Shown: positions 55,041 to 64,000 of the stretch, in pieces | How positions within the stretch are numbered: position 1 is the stretch's first letter | Layout of the letters: every line of letters starts with the position of its first letter | Source of the DNA: Mesorhizobium sp. B1-1-8 | GTDB lineage: Bacteria; Pseudomonadota; Alphaproteobacteria; Rhizobiales; Rhizobiaceae | DNA: 64,000 bases | Direction: 5' to 3' | NCBI RefSeq assembly: GCF_006442795.2 | Contig: NZ_CP083956.1 | Coordinates: 2,085,501 to 2,149,500 of the forward strand | The notes under the pieces: model-generated | Database searches by the model: none | What the model was told of the DNA's origin: nothing | What the model saw: the letters and a program-made list of their open reading frames with translations, nothing else | Position numbers and translations under genes: made by a program

Positions 55041-56222
55041 CTACTCGGCCGCGGCAGGCAGCGGCGGCGTCGCTTGGCTGCGCCATTCCCAGGCTTGCGA
55101 GGCAAGCGCCACCACCACCGCCACCAGCATGGCCAGGGTGCCGGCGAGCGGCAGGCTGCGGTAGCCGTAGCCGGCATTCAGCATCGCCGCGCCCAGCGAG
55201 GCGGCGAGCGCGATGCCGACATTGAAGCCAGACGGGATCAAGGAAGAGGCGAGGTTCGCGGCATCGGCGGTCCAGGCGAGGATACGGGTCTGGATCGGTG
55301 CGCCGATGGCGAAGTTGAGCCCGCCCCAGATGACGATCGCGATGACCATCGGCACAGGATAGGGGCTGACGGCGTAGATGACGGCAAGCATCAGCGCCTG
55401 CAGGAACAGCATGGTGATCAGCGAAGGCATCAGCTTCCAGTCGGCGAGCCTGCCGCCGAGAAAGACGCCGATCGTGGCGCCGACACCGTTGAGCAGCAGC
55501 ACCCAGGGAATAAGACTCGGGTCGAGGCCGGTGACCTCGAGCAGTGTCGGCGTGATGTAGGTGAAGAGGCCGAACTGGCCGATCATCAGCATCAGCATCA
55601 GAATGAGCGAGGTCCAGACCTGCTGGCGGCCAAGCACGCGCACCTCGCGTGCCAACCCGGCCGGCCGGGTTGCGCAGCCGGCCGTGCGCGGCAGCAGCGC
55701 AAGCATGGCGATGATCGCGACAATGCCAAGCGCGCCCATGACCCAGAAGGTCGCGCGCCAGCCCCACAGGCTGCCGATGGCGGTGCCGGCGGGCACGCCG
55801 ATGACATTGGAGACGGTCAGCCCCGACAGGATGACGGCAACCGCGACGCCGCGCTGGTCCTCGCGCACCAGGCCGACCGCGACAACCATGGCGACGCCGA
55901 AATAGGCGCCATGCGCCACGGCAATGGCGATGCGCAGGACAAGCATCGAGGTGAAGTCTGGCGCGAGCGCGCAGGCCACCTGACCGATAGCGAAGGCGAT
56001 CACCAGCCCTAGCAGCAGCATCTTTCGCGGTACCTTGCTGGTGGCGAGGGCAAGCAGCGGGCCACCAATCGCAATGCCGCAAGCATAGCCGGACACCAGA
56101 TAACCGGCGGTCGGGATCGAAACGCCGAGGCCTTGCGCCACCTCCGGCAACACGCCGGCAATGACGAATTCGGTGGTGCCGAAGGCGAAGGCGGCGATGA
56201 ACAGGGCAATCAGCGGCAGCAT
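55041..56222 (-). CDS. MFS transporter (DHA1, AraJ/purine-efflux type)
   Basis: The 393-residue inner-membrane protein has 12 hydrophobic helices, with AAFAFGTTEFVIAGVLPEVAQGLGVSIPTAGYLVSGYA at the start, typical of arabinose/sugar/purine-nucleoside efflux MFS. ATG 56222 is used; a GTG at 56252 would add ten residues. GGRLADWKLMPSLITM is the second-half motif A. No regulator is adjacent and the substrate is unknown. Confidence 0.87.
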   Translation of the reverse strand: MLPLIALFIAAFAFGTTEFVIAGVLPEVAQGLGVSIPTAGYLVSGYACGIAIGGPLLALATSKVPRKMLLLGLVIAFAIGQVACALAPDFTSMLVLRIAIAVAHGAYFGVAMVVAVGLVREDQRGVAVAVILSGLTVSNVIGVPAGTAIGSLWGWRATFWVMGALGIVAIIAMLALLPRTAGCATRPAGLAREVRVLGRQQVWTSLILMLMLMIGQFGLFTYITPTLLEVTGLDPSLIPWVLLLNGVGATIGVFLGGRLADWKLMPSLITMLFLQALMLAVIYAVSPYPVPMVIAIVIWGGLNFAIGAPIQTRILAWTADAANLASSLIPSGFNVGIALAASLGAAMLNAGYGYRSLPLAGTLAMLVAVVVALASQAWEWRSQATPPLPAAAE

Positions 56223-56342
56223 GGCGCAAAGACTTGAAAATGAATGCAGCACGTCAAACCATGGATGACCGCCGCCGGCAATGCAGAAATTATCGACGCA
56301 ACTTTAGCTTTTCTTGACCGGGCGCGGCTGCTTTAGACCTTT

Positions 56343-56390
56343 AAGCATGTCTTTGTCCCGAAACCGCGGCACACTTCGGGAGACATGCTT
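56343..56390. repeat. GCATGTC-type palindromic repeat, copy 2
   Basis: AAGCATGTCT and AGACATGCTT are perfect ten-base arms, with inner CCCGAA/TTCGGG. The central part and the trailing CTTTAGG match the copy at 50039. It sits just after the DUF2061 stop codon (leftward), where it could end that transcript. Confidence 0.7.
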
Positions 56391-56400
56391 TAGGTTCGTC

Positions 56401-56616
56401 TCAGGGATTGCGCTCCGTTTTGCGCCCATAGGGGATTTTCAGCCACGCCCGCTCGTGGAGATAATAGAGCAGCGACTTGGTCACGACTTCGGTGAGGCCG
56501 ATAGTGGCGGCGAGCTTGATGCTGCCGGTCACCACCAGCGAGATGATCATGGTGTCGATCGTCCCGGTGGCGCGCCAGGAAAGCGCCTTGGCGAAGCTGC
56601 GCGAATGCGTGTCCAT
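56401..56616 (-). CDS. DUF2061 small membrane protein
   Basis: A 71-residue protein: SFAKALSWRATGTIDTMIISLVVTGSIKLAATIGLTEVVTKSLLYYLHERAW, the full DUF2061 pattern with two hydrophobic helices. GGAGG precedes the ATG. The family has no known function; in some bacteria it is fused to or located with sulfate-assimilation (CysC/CysN) genes, which are absent here. It lies 106 bp downstream of the Na/Pi symporter gene on the same strand. Confidence 0.85.
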   Translation of the reverse strand: MDTHSRSFAKALSWRATGTIDTMIISLVVTGSIKLAATIGLTEVVTKSLLYYLHERAWLKIPYGRKTERNP

Positions 56617-56722
56617 CGACCGATCGTCCTCCCAATGGATATCGGGCGATCCTTAGCCGACAGAGGCGAGGATGAGCAAAGCCTAAATTTTCGTGTCGTC
56701 AGGGATGTCGATCGCGACAATA

Positions 56723-58387
56723 CTAACTTGCCTTCAGCCGTGAGCCGCCGAGCAGTCCGCGCTCCTCGAGCACGGGATAAGCAATCGAGGCAAGCAGCGA
56801 GTTGATCTGCTTGAGGTCGCGAATGGTATCCAGATGGATGGAACTGGTCTCGACGCTGCGGGCGGCGCCGTCACGCAGCCGCACGAAATGGCTGGCGCTG
56901 GTCTCCTTCTCGCGCTCGCGCAGCAAATCCTTTTCCAGCACCAGCTGTCGGGCGGTTTCGGGATCGCGCGAGACCAGCACGTTGAAAGCCAGTCGCGCGT
57001 TGGCGAGCACCGAAGCATGGAAGGCGCAGAGCTCACGCCAGCCTTCAGGCGTGAATTCCAGGCCGCGCTCCAGCTTCTTCCTCACATGCACCAGCATGTT
57101 GCGCACGATGATGTCGCCGACCTGCTCCAGCTTGACGCAGGCGCCGATCAGTTCCTGGCAGCGCAGCGCCTCATACTCGCCGAGCGGGTTCAGCGTGACC
57201 TTGGCAAGGTAGAGCTTGATCGCCGCGTGTTTGCTGTCGACCCGGTCGTCCAAGGCGGCAAGCGCCTTGATCTTGTCAGTATCGGCGCTCTCATAGAGTT
57301 CGATGATGCGCTTCAGCATGATCTCGACCGTCTCGCAGACCCGCACCACCTCGCGCGTAGCATTGGCGAGCGCCTGGCTTGGCGTATCGAGCGCGCTTTC
57401 GTTCAGCGCAGACAGTTCGATGACGTCGAGCGTTGCGGCCACCGCCGGCCTTGTGCCCAGTGATACGATCTTCGCCGAGACACGGTAGACGAGGCCGGCA
57501 AGCGGCAGACCGGTAAGCAGGATGATCACGTTGAAGAGGATGTGGGCGTTGACGATCTGGTCCGGCCCGGTCGCGCCCAGAAAGGCGACCGGCGGCTTGA
57601 TCGTCATGAACAGGGCGAGCATGACGAGCGAGCCCATGCCGCGCATCAGGAGATTGCCGATCGGCACGACGCGAACGGCTGGATCGGCATTGCGGGTGAG
57701 GAGAGGCGCGATGATCGAGGAGCCGAGATTGACGCCGAGCACCAGCACGATGCCGAGTTCGGGCGGAATGAAGCCACGGCCGGCCAGCGTCACCAGCAAC
57801 AGCACGGCGGCGATCGAGGAGTGGAACAGCCAGGTGACGAGCGCCGCAAGCAGATAGGCGCTGACCGGATCGCCGGAGAAATAGCTGACGATCATCGGCA
57901 TCAGCGTGCTCTGGCGTAGCGGTTCGGACGCCTGGCCGATCATTTGCAGCGAAAGCAGCAGCAGGCCGATGCCGACCAGAATGCGGCCGAACTGGCGCCA
58001 ATCGCGCCGCTCGGTGGCCATGAACATCACGGTCCCGGCGACCAGACAAAGCGGCACCAGCAGGGAAAGATCGAACGTGAGCAGCTTGACGACCAACGCC
58101 GAGCCGATCTCGGCGCCGCGCACGGCAAGCTGTCCGGCGGCGCCCGATACGATGCCGGCGCCGGCGAAGGAGCCGACCAGGAGCGTGACGGCGGTCGAAC
58201 TCTGCAGCGCGATCGCGAGACCGCAGCCGGCCAGGACCGCCATAAGCGGATTGCGCATGGTGTCGCGCAGCCTGTGGCGCAGCACATCGCCATAGGCGCG
58301 CTCGACGCCCGTTTTGACCATGCGGGTGGCAAACAGCATCAGGGCCACCGCGCCGGCGAGATGCAGAAGGACGACGGATCCGCTCAT
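56723..58387 (-). CDS. Na+/phosphate symporter family protein with PhoU-like tail
   Basis: The 554-residue protein has two inverted Na_Pi_cotrans repeats, each with the QSST-type motif: ALQSSTAVTLLVGSFAGAG in the first and FHSSIAAVLLLVTLAG in the second. The C-terminal third (about 345-554) is a cytosolic helical PhoU-like domain, with SALNESALDTPSQALANATREVVRVCETVEIML and LEQVGDIIVRNML. Proteins of this build (YjbB/NptA-like) take up or export phosphate with Na+. Confidence 0.9.
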   Translation of the reverse strand: MSGSVVLLHLAGAVALMLFATRMVKTGVERAYGDVLRHRLRDTMRNPLMAVLAGCGLAIALQSSTAVTLLVGSFAGAGIVSGAAGQLAVRGAEIGSALVVKLLTFDLSLLVPLCLVAGTVMFMATERRDWRQFGRILVGIGLLLLSLQMIGQASEPLRQSTLMPMIVSYFSGDPVSAYLLAALVTWLFHSSIAAVLLLVTLAGRGFIPPELGIVLVLGVNLGSSIIAPLLTRNADPAVRVVPIGNLLMRGMGSLVMLALFMTIKPPVAFLGATGPDQIVNAHILFNVIILLTGLPLAGLVYRVSAKIVSLGTRPAVAATLDVIELSALNESALDTPSQALANATREVVRVCETVEIMLKRIIELYESADTDKIKALAALDDRVDSKHAAIKLYLAKVTLNPLGEYEALRCQELIGACVKLEQVGDIIVRNMLVHVRKKLERGLEFTPEGWRELCAFHASVLANARLAFNVLVSRDPETARQLVLEKDLLREREKETSASHFVRLRDGAARSVETSSIHLDTIRDLKQINSLLASIAYPVLEERGLLGGSRLKAS

Positions 58388-58752
58388 GCCGAGCCTCGCA
58401 ACCAGGCGGCCAGGAAGCGGAAAAGGGCGCGAATCGCGAGCATTTCAGGTATTGAGATTACTCCAAATTACTTTAGCCGGATAATAAATTTTGCCCGACT
58501 CGACCGCCTGTCGCCACGCGACGGCGTGTGTCGGAAATGGATTGGGGGCGCATTGGTTGCATGCGCCGGTGACATTGCGCGGACGGATACCGCGCGAGCG
58601 GCGAGCCGACGATCTGCATGGTTTCGGCAGATTGTTGAAGCTGCTTATATAACCATCGGAAATCATTACAGAAAAGTAAATGCACCTGTTCGGTCTCAGT
58701 TCATCGGTTGCTGGTTATCTCCTTATCTATCGACAACCAGGGAGCACCAACC
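58388..58752. other. 365-bp gene-free region between divergent Na/Pi and RcnB-like genes
   Basis: No gene is seen. The right half is AT-richer and holds TATATA (58646-58651), a possible rcnB-like promoter -10. CTGGTT (58711) and AACCAG (58740) can pair directly in front of the ribosome site GGGAG, with CTCC in the loop as a possible alternative partner of that site. Confidence 0.4.
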
Positions 58753-59124
58753 ATGAAGCGTCTCATACTTTCAGCCGTCGCCGCCTCGATGCTGGCTGCC
58801 TCGGTCGTTTCGGGCCAGGCCGCGCCGCTCAATCAGCCGAGCGCGCCGCAGTCGAATTACACGAAGGTCGACTGGCAGAAGCCCGGCACAAATCGCGACG
58901 TGAAGAAGCGTGTCATCATCAAGAAGAAGGTCGTCTTGAAGCGGAACAACTGGCGCAACGGCCAGCGCTATTCCGACTGGCGGCGTCACCAGGCGATCCG
59001 CGACTGGCACCGCTACGGCCTGCGCCGCCCGGGCCCCGGCCAGGAGTGGATCCGCGTCGGCAACGACTATGTGCTGGTCAGCATTGTCTCGGGCATCATC
59101 TTCGGCGCCATCGCGGCGCACTAA
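58753..59124 (+). CDS. RcnB-family periplasmic protein
   Basis: A 123-residue protein from ATG 58753 (GGGAG upstream) with a signal peptide ending SGQAAP. The mature part is very basic (KKRVIIKKKVVLKRNNWRNGQRYSDWRRH) and ends with the RcnB pattern LRRPGPGQEWIRVGNDYVLVSIVSGIIFGAI. E. coli RcnB modulates Ni/Co export, but rhizobial members are numerous and mostly untested. It has its own terminator and stands directly before dnaG. Confidence 0.82.
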   Translation: MKRLILSAVAASMLAASVVSGQAAPLNQPSAPQSNYTKVDWQKPGTNRDVKKRVIIKKKVVLKRNNWRNGQRYSDWRRHQAIRDWHRYGLRRPGPGQEWIRVGNDYVLVSIVSGIIFGAIAAH

Positions 59125-59153
59125 GTCTGGCCGGCACTGCGCCGGATTTCGAA

Positions 59154-59186
59154 GGAAGGCGGCCGGCCGCGGCCGCCTTCCCTTTG
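59154..59186 (+). terminator. intrinsic terminator after the RcnB-like gene
   Basis: Perfect 11-base arms GGAAGGCGGCC / GGCCGCCTTCC with a six-base loop are followed by CTTTG. The T tract is short but the stem is very stable. It lies 30 bases after the stop codon. Confidence 0.65.
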
Positions 59187-59269
59187 CCCTGTGGAAACCG
59201 GGTATCGGCCGCATTTGGGATCGTGCAGTCCGGCAAGCGTGATTATATGGACGGGAAAAGAGTTTCCCC

Positions 59270-61207
59270 ATGCGCTTTCCGCCTGCCTTCCTCGATGAGA
59301 TCCGCGACCGCGTGCCGATTTCGCAGGTCATCGGCCAGCGCGTCACCTGGGACAGGAAGAAGACCAACGCGCCGCGCGGCGACTATTGGGCGTGCTGCCC
59401 GTTCCATGGCGAGAAGAGCCCGTCCTTCCACTGCGAGGACAAGAAGGGCCGCTACCATTGTTTCGGCTGCTCGGTCTCGGGCGACCATTTCAAGTTCCTC
59501 ACCGAGCTCGACGGCATGAGCTTTCCAGAGGCGGTCGAAAAGATCGCCGACATGGCCGGCGTGCCGATGCCGGTGCGCGACGCCGAGGAGGAACGGCGCG
59601 AGAAGGAACGCGCCAGCCTGACTGACGTCATGGAGATGGCGACCGCCTTCTTTCAGGAGCGGCTGCAGGGGCCGGAAGGTGCAAAAGCCCGCGCCTATCT
59701 GCGCGACCGCGGGCTGACGCCGGCGACACAACAGTCGTTCCGGCTGGGCTTTGCGCCGGATAGCCGCAACGCGCTGAAGGAATATCTTGCCGCCAAGGGC
59801 GTGCCGAAGGCCGATATCGAGGCCTGCGGGCTGGTGCGGCATGGCGACGACATTCCGGTCTCCTACGACTGGTTCCGCGACCGCATCATGTTCCCGATCC
59901 CGGATTCGCGTGGGCGGATCATCGCCTTCGGCGGGCGGGCGCTGGCGCCCGATGCGCTTGCCAAATACATGAACTCGCCGGACACGGAACTCTTCCACAA
60001 GGGCAACGTGCTCTATAATTTCGCCCGTGCCCGCAAGGCGATCGCGAAGGGCGGCACAGTCATTGCCGTCGAAGGCTATATGGATGTGATCGCGCTGGCG
60101 CAGGCCGGCTTCGAGAATGCCGTGGCGCCGCTCGGCACCGCGCTCACCGAAAACCAGCTGGAGCTGCTGTGGCGCATGGCCGGCGAGCCGGTGCTTTGCT
60201 TCGACGGCGACCAGGCCGGGCTGAAAGCAGCCTGGCGCGCCGCCGACCTGGCGCTGCCTTCGGTCCAGCCCGGTCGCTCGGCGCGTTTTGCGCTGCTGCC
60301 CGAGGGCAAGGATCCGGACGACCTGGTCAAGGCCGATGGTCCGGATGCTTTTCGCGCGGTGCTGGCGGAGGCCAGGCCGCTCGCCGACCTGTTGTGGATG
60401 CGTGAGACCGCCGGCGGCGTCTTCGATACGCCGGAGCGGCGGGCGGAGCTGGAAAAGACGCTGCGCGAATTGACCGGCCGCATCCGCGACGAAAGCCTGC
60501 GCTACCACTACAGCCAAGAGATGCGTGAGCGGGTGCTGACCTTCTTCGGCTCGCAACGCGCGCAGAGGCAAGGCCGACCAGGCGATCGTGACCGTGGCAA
60601 GGCATCGGCGCCCGGCGGAGCCTTCGCGCGAGGTGCCGCCGCCGGCGGGCGCGCGGCGATCACCGAAAGCCTCGGCCGCTCGGCGCTGATCAAGCGGGCC
60701 GGCGAGGGCATGTCGGTGCGCGAGGCGACCATCATCGTGGCGCTGGTCAACCACCCGGCGCTGATCGACGAGAATTTCGCCCATGTCGAATTCCTCGATC
60801 TCGCCAATTCGGACCTGCGGCGGCTGCATGCCGCCATTCTCGACGCGATGGCGCACAACATGGCCGATGACCGTGATGCGGTCATCGCGACGATCGAGCG
60901 TGCCGGATGCGGTCCCATCTGGGAGCGTGCCGTGGCGCTGATCAAGCGCGCGCGGCAGTGGCCGGCATTGGAAACAGCCGCACTCGACGATGCCCGCGAC
61001 GCGTTCAACCAAGCGCTGCACTTGCAGCGCAGCGCGCGCACCTTACATAGAGAGCTGAAACAGGCGCAGGCGGCGCTCGATGCAGACCCTTCGGACGAAA
61101 ACTTCCGGCATCTGGTCGAGATTCAAGCGCAATTCAACGATGTACAGGCAACGGAAGCGCTGATCGAAGGATTCGGCGTTTCATCTGGCAGGGCCGGCCG
61201 CGTTTAG
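59270..61207 (+). CDS. dnaG: DNA primase
   Basis: The 645-residue primase makes RNA primers at the replication fork. The N-terminal CHC2-type zinc ribbon is CCPFHGEKSPSFHC...YHCFGC (residues about 40-66). The catalytic core has the TOPRIM motifs AVEGYMDVIALAQAG and LCFDGDQAG. The C-terminal helicase-binding domain is less conserved, after a Gly/Ala-rich linker near residues 440-465. ATG 59270 opens MRFPPAFLDEIRDRVPISQVI. rpoD follows on the same strand after 425 bp. Confidence 0.96.
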   Translation: MRFPPAFLDEIRDRVPISQVIGQRVTWDRKKTNAPRGDYWACCPFHGEKSPSFHCEDKKGRYHCFGCSVSGDHFKFLTELDGMSFPEAVEKIADMAGVPMPVRDAEEERREKERASLTDVMEMATAFFQERLQGPEGAKARAYLRDRGLTPATQQSFRLGFAPDSRNALKEYLAAKGVPKADIEACGLVRHGDDIPVSYDWFRDRIMFPIPDSRGRIIAFGGRALAPDALAKYMNSPDTELFHKGNVLYNFARARKAIAKGGTVIAVEGYMDVIALAQAGFENAVAPLGTALTENQLELLWRMAGEPVLCFDGDQAGLKAAWRAADLALPSVQPGRSARFALLPEGKDPDDLVKADGPDAFRAVLAEARPLADLLWMRETAGGVFDTPERRAELEKTLRELTGRIRDESLRYHYSQEMRERVLTFFGSQRAQRQGRPGDRDRGKASAPGGAFARGAAAGGRAAITESLGRSALIKRAGEGMSVREATIIVALVNHPALIDENFAHVEFLDLANSDLRRLHAAILDAMAHNMADDRDAVIATIERAGCGPIWERAVALIKRARQWPALETAALDDARDAFNQALHLQRSARTLHRELKQAQAALDADPSDENFRHLVEIQAQFNDVQATEALIEGFGVSSGRAGRV

Positions 61208-61632
61208 GTCATGGGTCTGCCCTTAAAAATGAAGTGGAAACGGGCAGCGCGTCGAATCGACGCCCCTAAGTCGGGTAATTGATTCGCTTTTTTCATGCGA
61301 ATCATGCCAGAGGCGCTTGACCTTCTGGCAGATTGGCGGAATCAGAACGATTCGAAACGTTAACCGTGCCCCGGCGTCGGCGCGAAATTTGGGCGATGTG
61401 AGGTAATGGTGACTGGACAGGCACAAGGCCTGCCACAGATACCAGGGTTAATCTGGACTTAATGCATGTCGCCCAAAAACGGAAACCGGTTTTGGGGCAA
61501 CGACATGCATCAAACAAAGAGATGATGCGGTTACTGGTCCGGTGAAAATGCGTTCTGGTGCGAACGCGGCCGGTATGACCGGTCCGACAGTTTACGCGGC
61601 TTCGATATTGGGCCGCTTGGAGACGACAAAGA
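61208..61632 (+). other. 425-bp dnaG-rpoD intergenic region
   Basis: No gene is seen. It holds GCGTCGA-A-TCGACGC near 61247, TGATTCGC / GCGAATCA around TTTTTTCAT at 61280-61304 (either could be a dnaG 3' structure), a TTGACC near 61318 without a convincing -10, and a palindromic repeat at 61462-61510. The rpoD promoter should lie in the final 150-300 bases but I cannot place it. Confidence 0.5.
61462..61510. repeat. GCATGTC-type palindromic repeat, diverged copy 3
   Basis: ATGCATGTCG and CGACATGCAT are perfect arms with inner GCCCAAAA / TTTTGGGGC. The layout matches the copies at 50039 and 56343 but the inner arm has changed in a compensated way, which suggests that structure is kept. It lies about 120 bases before the rpoD start codon. 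Confidence 0.65.
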
Positions 61633-63663
61633 ATGGCGACAAAGGAAAAGGAAGAGGTCGAAACCGAACGTGAAGGCGCCACCGATGGCCCTCTGCTCGA
61701 CCTTTCCGACGATGCTGTCAAGAAGATGATCAAGGCCGCCAAGAAGCGCGGCTATGTAACCATGGACGAACTGAACTCGGTGCTGCCTTCGGAGGAAGTG
61801 ACCTCCGAGCAGATCGAGGACACCATGGCCATGCTTTCGGACATGGGCATCAACGTCGTCGAGGACGACGAGCAGGGCGAGGAGGCCGAGGCCACCGACA
61901 CCGCGGCCGACGCCGAGGAAGACGCCAACGAGCTCGCCGAGCAGACCGGCACCGCCGTTGCCACGACGACGACCAAGAAAGAGCCGACCGACCGCACCGA
62001 CGACCCGGTGCGCATGTATCTGCGCGAGATGGGCTCGGTGGAGCTTCTGTCGCGCGAGGGCGAAATTGCGATTGCCAAGCGCATCGAGGCCGGCCGCGAG
62101 ACGATGATCGCCGGCCTGTGCGAAAGCCCGCTGACCTTCCAGGCCATCATCATCTGGCGCGACGAGCTCAACGAATCGAAGATCCTGCTGCGCGAGATCA
62201 TCGATCTCGAGGCGACCTATGCCGGCCCCGAGGCCAAGCAGGCGCCGGTGGTCGAACGCATCGAGGAAGCGCCGAAGGTCGACGAGAAGCCGCGCGGCCG
62301 CGGCGCTGGGCGCGAAGAAGAAGACGACATCACCAATGTCGGCGGCGACACCCGCGGCCTCGAGGAAGACGAGGACGACGAGGACGAGGCAAGCCTGTCG
62401 CTGGCGGCGATGGAAGCCGAACTGCGTCCGCAGGTGATGGAGACGCTCGACGTCATCGCCGACACCTACAAGAAGCTGCGCAAGCTGCAGGACCAGCAGG
62501 TCGAGAACCGGCTGGCAGCGGCCGGCACGCTGTCGCCCAGCCAGGATCGCCGGCTGAAGGAGCTGAAGGATCAGCTGATCAAGGCGGTGAAGTCGCTGTC
62601 GCTCAACACGGCGCGCATCGAGGCGCTGGTCGAGCAGCTTTACGACATCAACAAGCGCCTGGTGCAGAACGAGGGCAGGCTGCTCAGGCTCGCCGAGAGC
62701 TATGGCGTGCGCCGCGAGGAATTCCTCAGGGAATATCAGGGCTCGGAACTCGACCCGAACTGGACGCGCTCGATCGCCAACCTGACGTCGCGCGGCTGGA
62801 AGGAATTCACCAAGAACGAGAAGGATGCGATCAAGGAGCTGCGCACCGAGATCCAGAACCTCGCCACCGAGACGGCGATCTCGATCCAGGAATTCCGTAA
62901 GATCGTCAACCAGGTGCAAAAGGGCGAGCGCGAGGCCGCGATCGCCAAGAAGGAAATGGTCGAGGCCAATCTTCGTCTCGTCATCTCCATCGCCAAGAAA
63001 TACACCAACCGCGGCCTGCAGTTCCTCGACCTGATCCAGGAAGGCAATATCGGCTTGATGAAGGCGGTGGACAAATTCGAATACCGCCGCGGCTACAAGT
63101 TCTCGACCTACGCGACGTGGTGGATCCGGCAGGCGATCACCCGTTCGATCGCCGACCAGGCGCGCACCATCCGCATTCCGGTGCACATGATCGAGACGAT
63201 CAACAAGATCGTGCGCACCTCGCGCCAGATGCTGCACGAGATCGGCCGCGAGCCGACGCCGGAGGAACTGGCCGAAAAGCTCGCAATGCCGCTCGAAAAA
63301 GTGCGCAAGGTGCTGAAGATCGCCAAGGAGCCGATCTCACTCGAAACGCCGGTCGGCGACGAGGAGGATTCGCATCTGGGCGACTTCATCGAGGACAAGA
63401 TGGCGATCCTGCCGATCGATGCTGCGATCCAGGCCAATCTGCGCGAGACCACCACGCGCGTGCTGGCTTCGCTGACGCCGCGCGAGGAGCGCGTCCTGCG
63501 CATGCGCTTCGGCATCGGCATGAACACCGACCACACGTTGGAAGAGGTCGGCCAGCAATTCTCGGTCACCCGCGAGCGCATCCGCCAGATTGAGGCCAAG
63601 GCGCTGCGCAAGCTCAAGCATCCGAGCCGCAGCCGCAAGCTGAGAAGCTTCCTCGACAGCTGA
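61633..63663 (+). CDS. rpoD: RNA polymerase primary sigma factor RpoD (SigA)
   Basis: The 676-residue housekeeping sigma factor has region 1.1 (about 20-90), region 1.2 ([30 protein letters not shown]), a long acidic non-conserved region (about 210-260), region 2 with [27 protein letters not shown] and [32 protein letters not shown] for -10 recognition, region 3, and region 4.2 [32 protein letters not shown] for -35 recognition. TTGGAG precedes the ATG. Order dnaG-rpoD without rpsU is usual in alphaproteobacteria. Confidence 0.97.
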   Translation: MATKEKEEVETEREGATDGPLLDLSDDAVKKMIKAAKKRGYVTMDELNSVLPSEEVTSEQIEDTMAMLSDMGINVVEDDEQGEEAEATDTAADAEEDANELAEQTGTAVATTTTKKEPTDRTDDPVRMYLREMGSVELLSREGEIAIAKRIEAGRETMIAGLCESPLTFQAIIIWRDELNESKILLREIIDLEATYAGPEAKQAPVVERIEEAPKVDEKPRGRGAGREEEDDITNVGGDTRGLEEDEDDEDEASLSLAAMEAELRPQVMETLDVIADTYKKLRKLQDQQVENRLAAAGTLSPSQDRRLKELKDQLIKAVKSLSLNTARIEALVEQLYDINKRLVQNEGRLLRLAESYGVRREEFLREYQGSELDPNWTRSIANLTSRGWKEFTKNEKDAIKELRTEIQNLATETAISIQEFRKIVNQVQKGEREAAIAKKEMVEANLRLVISIAKKYTNRGLQFLDLIQEGNIGLMKAVDKFEYRRGYKFSTYATWWIRQAITRSIADQARTIRIPVHMIETINKIVRTSRQMLHEIGREPTPEELAEKLAMPLEKVRKVLKIAKEPISLETPVGDEEDSHLGDFIEDKMAILPIDAAIQANLRETTTRVLASLTPREERVLRMRFGIGMNTDHTLEEVGQQFSVTRERIRQIEAKALRKLKHPSRSRKLRSFLDS

Positions 63664-63677
63664 GGCTAGGCACCCCC

Positions 63678-64000
63678 ATGGGAGAGGCGGTAGTAGTCAG
63701 ACGGCCGTCGCGCCGTCTCCTCCCAAGGGTCTTCCTCTTCTGCCTGCTTGGCTTTGCAATCCACCTATGGATCCTGCTTGGAGCCATGATTTTCGGCCAT
63801 CCTTTTTTGCCTTCGCAGGCTTATGTCAGCAGCCACGATATGATCGCGAAATCGGTAGCAATACCGGTTGGCTGCCTAATGTTGTTCTTTTGCTGCCGGA
63901 AGTTTGCGAAGGATTTCCAGAGCCCGAACTTATCCACCAAGACCTTCCTTGTTTCCGGCTTCGGTATTCTTGTCGTGCCTCTCGTTTTCGGGGTTTTTGC
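63678..64000 (+). CDS. membrane protein of unknown function, 3' end cut
   Basis: An ATG 15 bases after the rpoD stop opens a frame that stays open to the window edge (107 residues seen). The start is basic (MGEAVVVRRPSRRLLPR), then come hydrophobic segments VFLFCLLGFAIHLWILLGAMIF, SVAIPVGCLMLFFCC and FLVSGFGILVVPLVFGVF, so three membrane helices are likely. The DNA has lower GC than rpoD. No ribosome site is obvious (TAGGCACCCCC). I recognise no family, and the gene depends on the sequence beyond the window. Confidence 0.5.
   Translation, partial: MGEAVVVRRPSRRLLPRVFLFCLLGFAIHLWILLGAMIFGHPFLPSQAYVSSHDMIAKSVAIPVGCLMLFFCCRKFAKDFQSPNLSTKTFLVSGFGILVVPLVFGVF

Noticed and set aside
59243..61021. 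A long leftward frame opposite dnaG
   Set aside because: It is antisense to DNA primase and shows only shadow composition, with no signal or domain.
61531..63237. A 568-codon leftward frame opposite rpoD
   Set aside because: It is antisense to the primary sigma factor and made of Leu/Asp/Val-rich shadow sequence.

Overview
The window looks like chromosomal DNA of an alphaproteobacterium of the order Rhizobiales, most likely Mesorhizobium or a close relative. The evidence is high GC content, an lsrB/vtlR-type LysR gene beside trxB and lrp, carA and carB on the same strand but about 12.5 kb apart, a divergent carA / yqeY pair followed by dnaG and rpoD, and several families of palindromic intergenic repeats of the kind scattered through rhizobial genomes. 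No rRNA, tRNA, IS element, prophage or CRISPR array was seen. Both window ends cut genes: a CorC/HlyC-type membrane protein at the left and a small membrane protein at the right.

Left part (1-16 kb). A CorC-like gene is followed by two tandem extensin-family genes, a DUF3775 gene, a secreted TPR protein and greA, whose leader holds a terminator-like hairpin. Next is a two-armed LPS inner-core module. hldD (rfaD), waaF and waaC run leftward with overlapping ends. hldE, gmhA and gmhB run rightward behind a LysE-type exporter. Together they encode the four ADP-heptose synthesis enzymes and the first two heptosyltransferases. lrp, trxB and lsrB follow. Downstream of lsrB and a small methyltransferase gene lies about 780 bp without a protein gene. 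It holds a strong candidate AbcR (alpha-r15) small RNA, a second possible structured RNA, and a palindromic repeat that reaches the stop codon of an EF-G-like GTPase gene.

Middle (16-35 kb). The EF-G-like protein has non-canonical GTPase motifs. It is followed by a GGDEF-EAL protein, a cupin, an aspartate aminotransferase, two overlapping stand-alone EAL genes, a glutathione transferase, a toxin-antitoxin pair with a frameshifted toxin, a cold-shock gene, ogt, a lytic transglycosylase lipoprotein, a sugar ABC importer without its ATPase, several stress or detoxification genes (DUF899, DUF4142, cupin, RidA), and an orphan amino-acid-type binding protein of lower GC.

Right part (35-64 kb). carB is preceded by an array of G-rich octamers. 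Three divergent regulator/target pairs follow (ArsR-MFS, MarR-SDR, LysR-LysE), each with a visible palindrome between the genes. Then come a DHFR-like protein, a PCMT-like methyltransferase, mntH with mntR, a zinc metallopeptidase, a TetA-like exporter, and carA with a good sigma-70 promoter diverging from yqeY. Six accessory genes (an L,D-transpeptidase-like protein, GNAT, MFS, DUF2061, Na/Pi symporter and RcnB-like) separate yqeY from dnaG and rpoD. Most of the window is ordinary housekeeping and transport. The RNA locus at 15.5-16.0 kb and the octamer array at 39.0-39.2 kb are the least ordinary parts.
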